Assembly: GCA_900540905.1 (NCBI GenBank) | Contig: UQHR01000058.1 | Location: 1 to 5,813 of the forward strand | DNA from: an uncultured Collinsella sp. | Lineage (GTDB): Bacteria > Actinomycetota > Coriobacteriia > Coriobacteriales > Coriobacteriaceae | Direction of reading: 5' to 3' | DNA: 5,813 nucleotides | Shown: in pieces, positions 5,599 to 5,813 of the stretch | How positions within the stretch are numbered: the first letter of the stretch is position 1 | Layout of the letters: each line of letters begins with the position of its first letter | Notes under the pieces: generated by a model | Seen by the model: the letters and a program-made list of their open reading frames with translations, nothing else | The model's database searches: none | What the model was told of the DNA's origin: nothing | Translations under genes and position numbers: made by a program

Positions 5599-5680
5599 CA
5601 TAGCAAATGAGAGTGGATAATCTCCCACTTTGAGCTTGAATGCAGACTCAAACCGGGAGATTATCCACTCTCATGCTATG
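5599..5680. repeat. Long palindrome downstream of pdxT
   Basis: A perfect 20-bp inverted repeat begins ATGAGAGTGGATAATCTCCC (5607-5626) and closes with its complement (5655-5674). After a two-base mismatch the pairing resumes with TTTGAG (5629-5634) and CTCAAA (5647-5652), leaving a 12-base loop. Outside, CATAGC (5599-5604) pairs with GCTATG (5675-5680), with two unpaired A on the left. The core motif GAGAGTGGATAATC has a diverged direct copy, GAGCGTGGATTTTC, at 5580-5593 (11 of 14 identical). No T-run follows in either direction, so it is not a standard terminator, though such a hairpin could end or protect the pdxST transcript. It shares no sequence with the 123-bp element. It is probably another dispersed repeat. 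Confidence 0.75.
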
Positions 5681-5813
5681 TAGTCGTTTAAGAACGTCCC
5701 CAATGACTACCTTGGATCATGGCAATGCCGATGTTTTGGCACCGACAGCGAGCGCCCACCAGAGCGAACAAATTGGCATGAAAAGAGGACGGCATAGACC
5801 TTCTGGTCATGCC
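5681..5813. other. Right-hand end of the window: no convincing gene, one hairpin at the edge
   Basis: A 42-codon frame on the minus strand (5813 to TAA at 5688-5690) enters from the right edge and includes FHANLFALVGARC. It has no recognisable family. At 5791-5813, GGCAT-A-GACC and GGTC-ATGCC form a 9-bp stem with one bulged A around TTCT. Read on the minus strand it is followed a few bases later by TCTTTTC, so it may be a poor terminator for a gene beyond the edge, which would argue against the minus-strand frame being coding. A plus-strand ATG at 5779 gives MKRGRHRPSGHA to the edge without a ribosome binding site. Confidence 0.3.

Noticed and set aside
5607..5674. TTATCCACT on both arms of the palindrome, one base from a DnaA box
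   Set aside because: It is one palindromic pair only, with no cluster, no AT-rich unwinding region and no dnaA/dnaN neighbours. It is best explained as part of the repeat.
1..5813. CRISPR array, tRNA or rRNA genes
   Set aside because: I saw no regularly spaced short repeats, no cloverleaf with a T-arm motif and no rRNA-like sequence on either strand.

Overview
The window looks like chromosomal DNA of a gut anaerobe of the class Coriobacteriia, most likely Collinsella or a close relative. This rests on three things: the GC-rich coding sequence, a 'reverse' rubrerythrin typical of strict anaerobes, and a nuclease-like protein whose opening motif (DISAFRYWRLPPQV) I recall from that lineage. No 16S rRNA or other marker is present, so the assignment is inference.

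Layout, left to right. A minus-strand gene has only its first 14 codons inside the window (1-43) and shares a promoter region with a plus-strand reverse rubrerythrin (259-819). The rubrerythrin has a structured leader and a good intrinsic terminator (854-884). A block of about 1.5 kb follows (950-2493). It is bounded at each end by a copy of the same 123-bp inverted-repeat element, in the same orientation. Between the copies lies a minus-strand gene of the AbiEi/DUF559-like PD-(D/E)XK type, interrupted by an in-frame TGA at codon 29, and a spacer with a plus-strand hairpin followed by eight T. Next is the vitamin B6 locus: pdxR (minus; MocR/GntR regulator with an aminotransferase-like domain) diverges from the pdxS-pdxT operon (plus; pyridoxal 5'-phosphate synthase). 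The shared control region carries a perfect 10-bp direct repeat, a natural candidate for the PdxR operator. After pdxT comes a different long palindrome (5599-5680), then 133 bp with no convincing gene.

How the genes work together. PdxS and PdxT form the two-subunit, DXP-independent PLP synthase. PdxT releases ammonia from glutamine and PdxS builds PLP from ribose 5-phosphate, glyceraldehyde 3-phosphate and that ammonia. PdxR presumably senses PLP and controls the operon and itself. The rubrerythrin is a separate peroxide and oxygen defence unit.

The most unusual part is the 123-bp element. Its ends read TAA-G-TGA-G-TAG, which places one of each stop codon in all three frames within 11 bases, and the inverted repeat makes this true from either side (the left end of copy B has lost the TAA). 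Two unrelated genes, pdxR and the nuclease-like gene, run into the element and end at different stop codons of the same motif. The ends are almost invariant between copies while the interior has diverged to about 69% identity. The interior shares no open frame but keeps a short pairing with compatible base changes.
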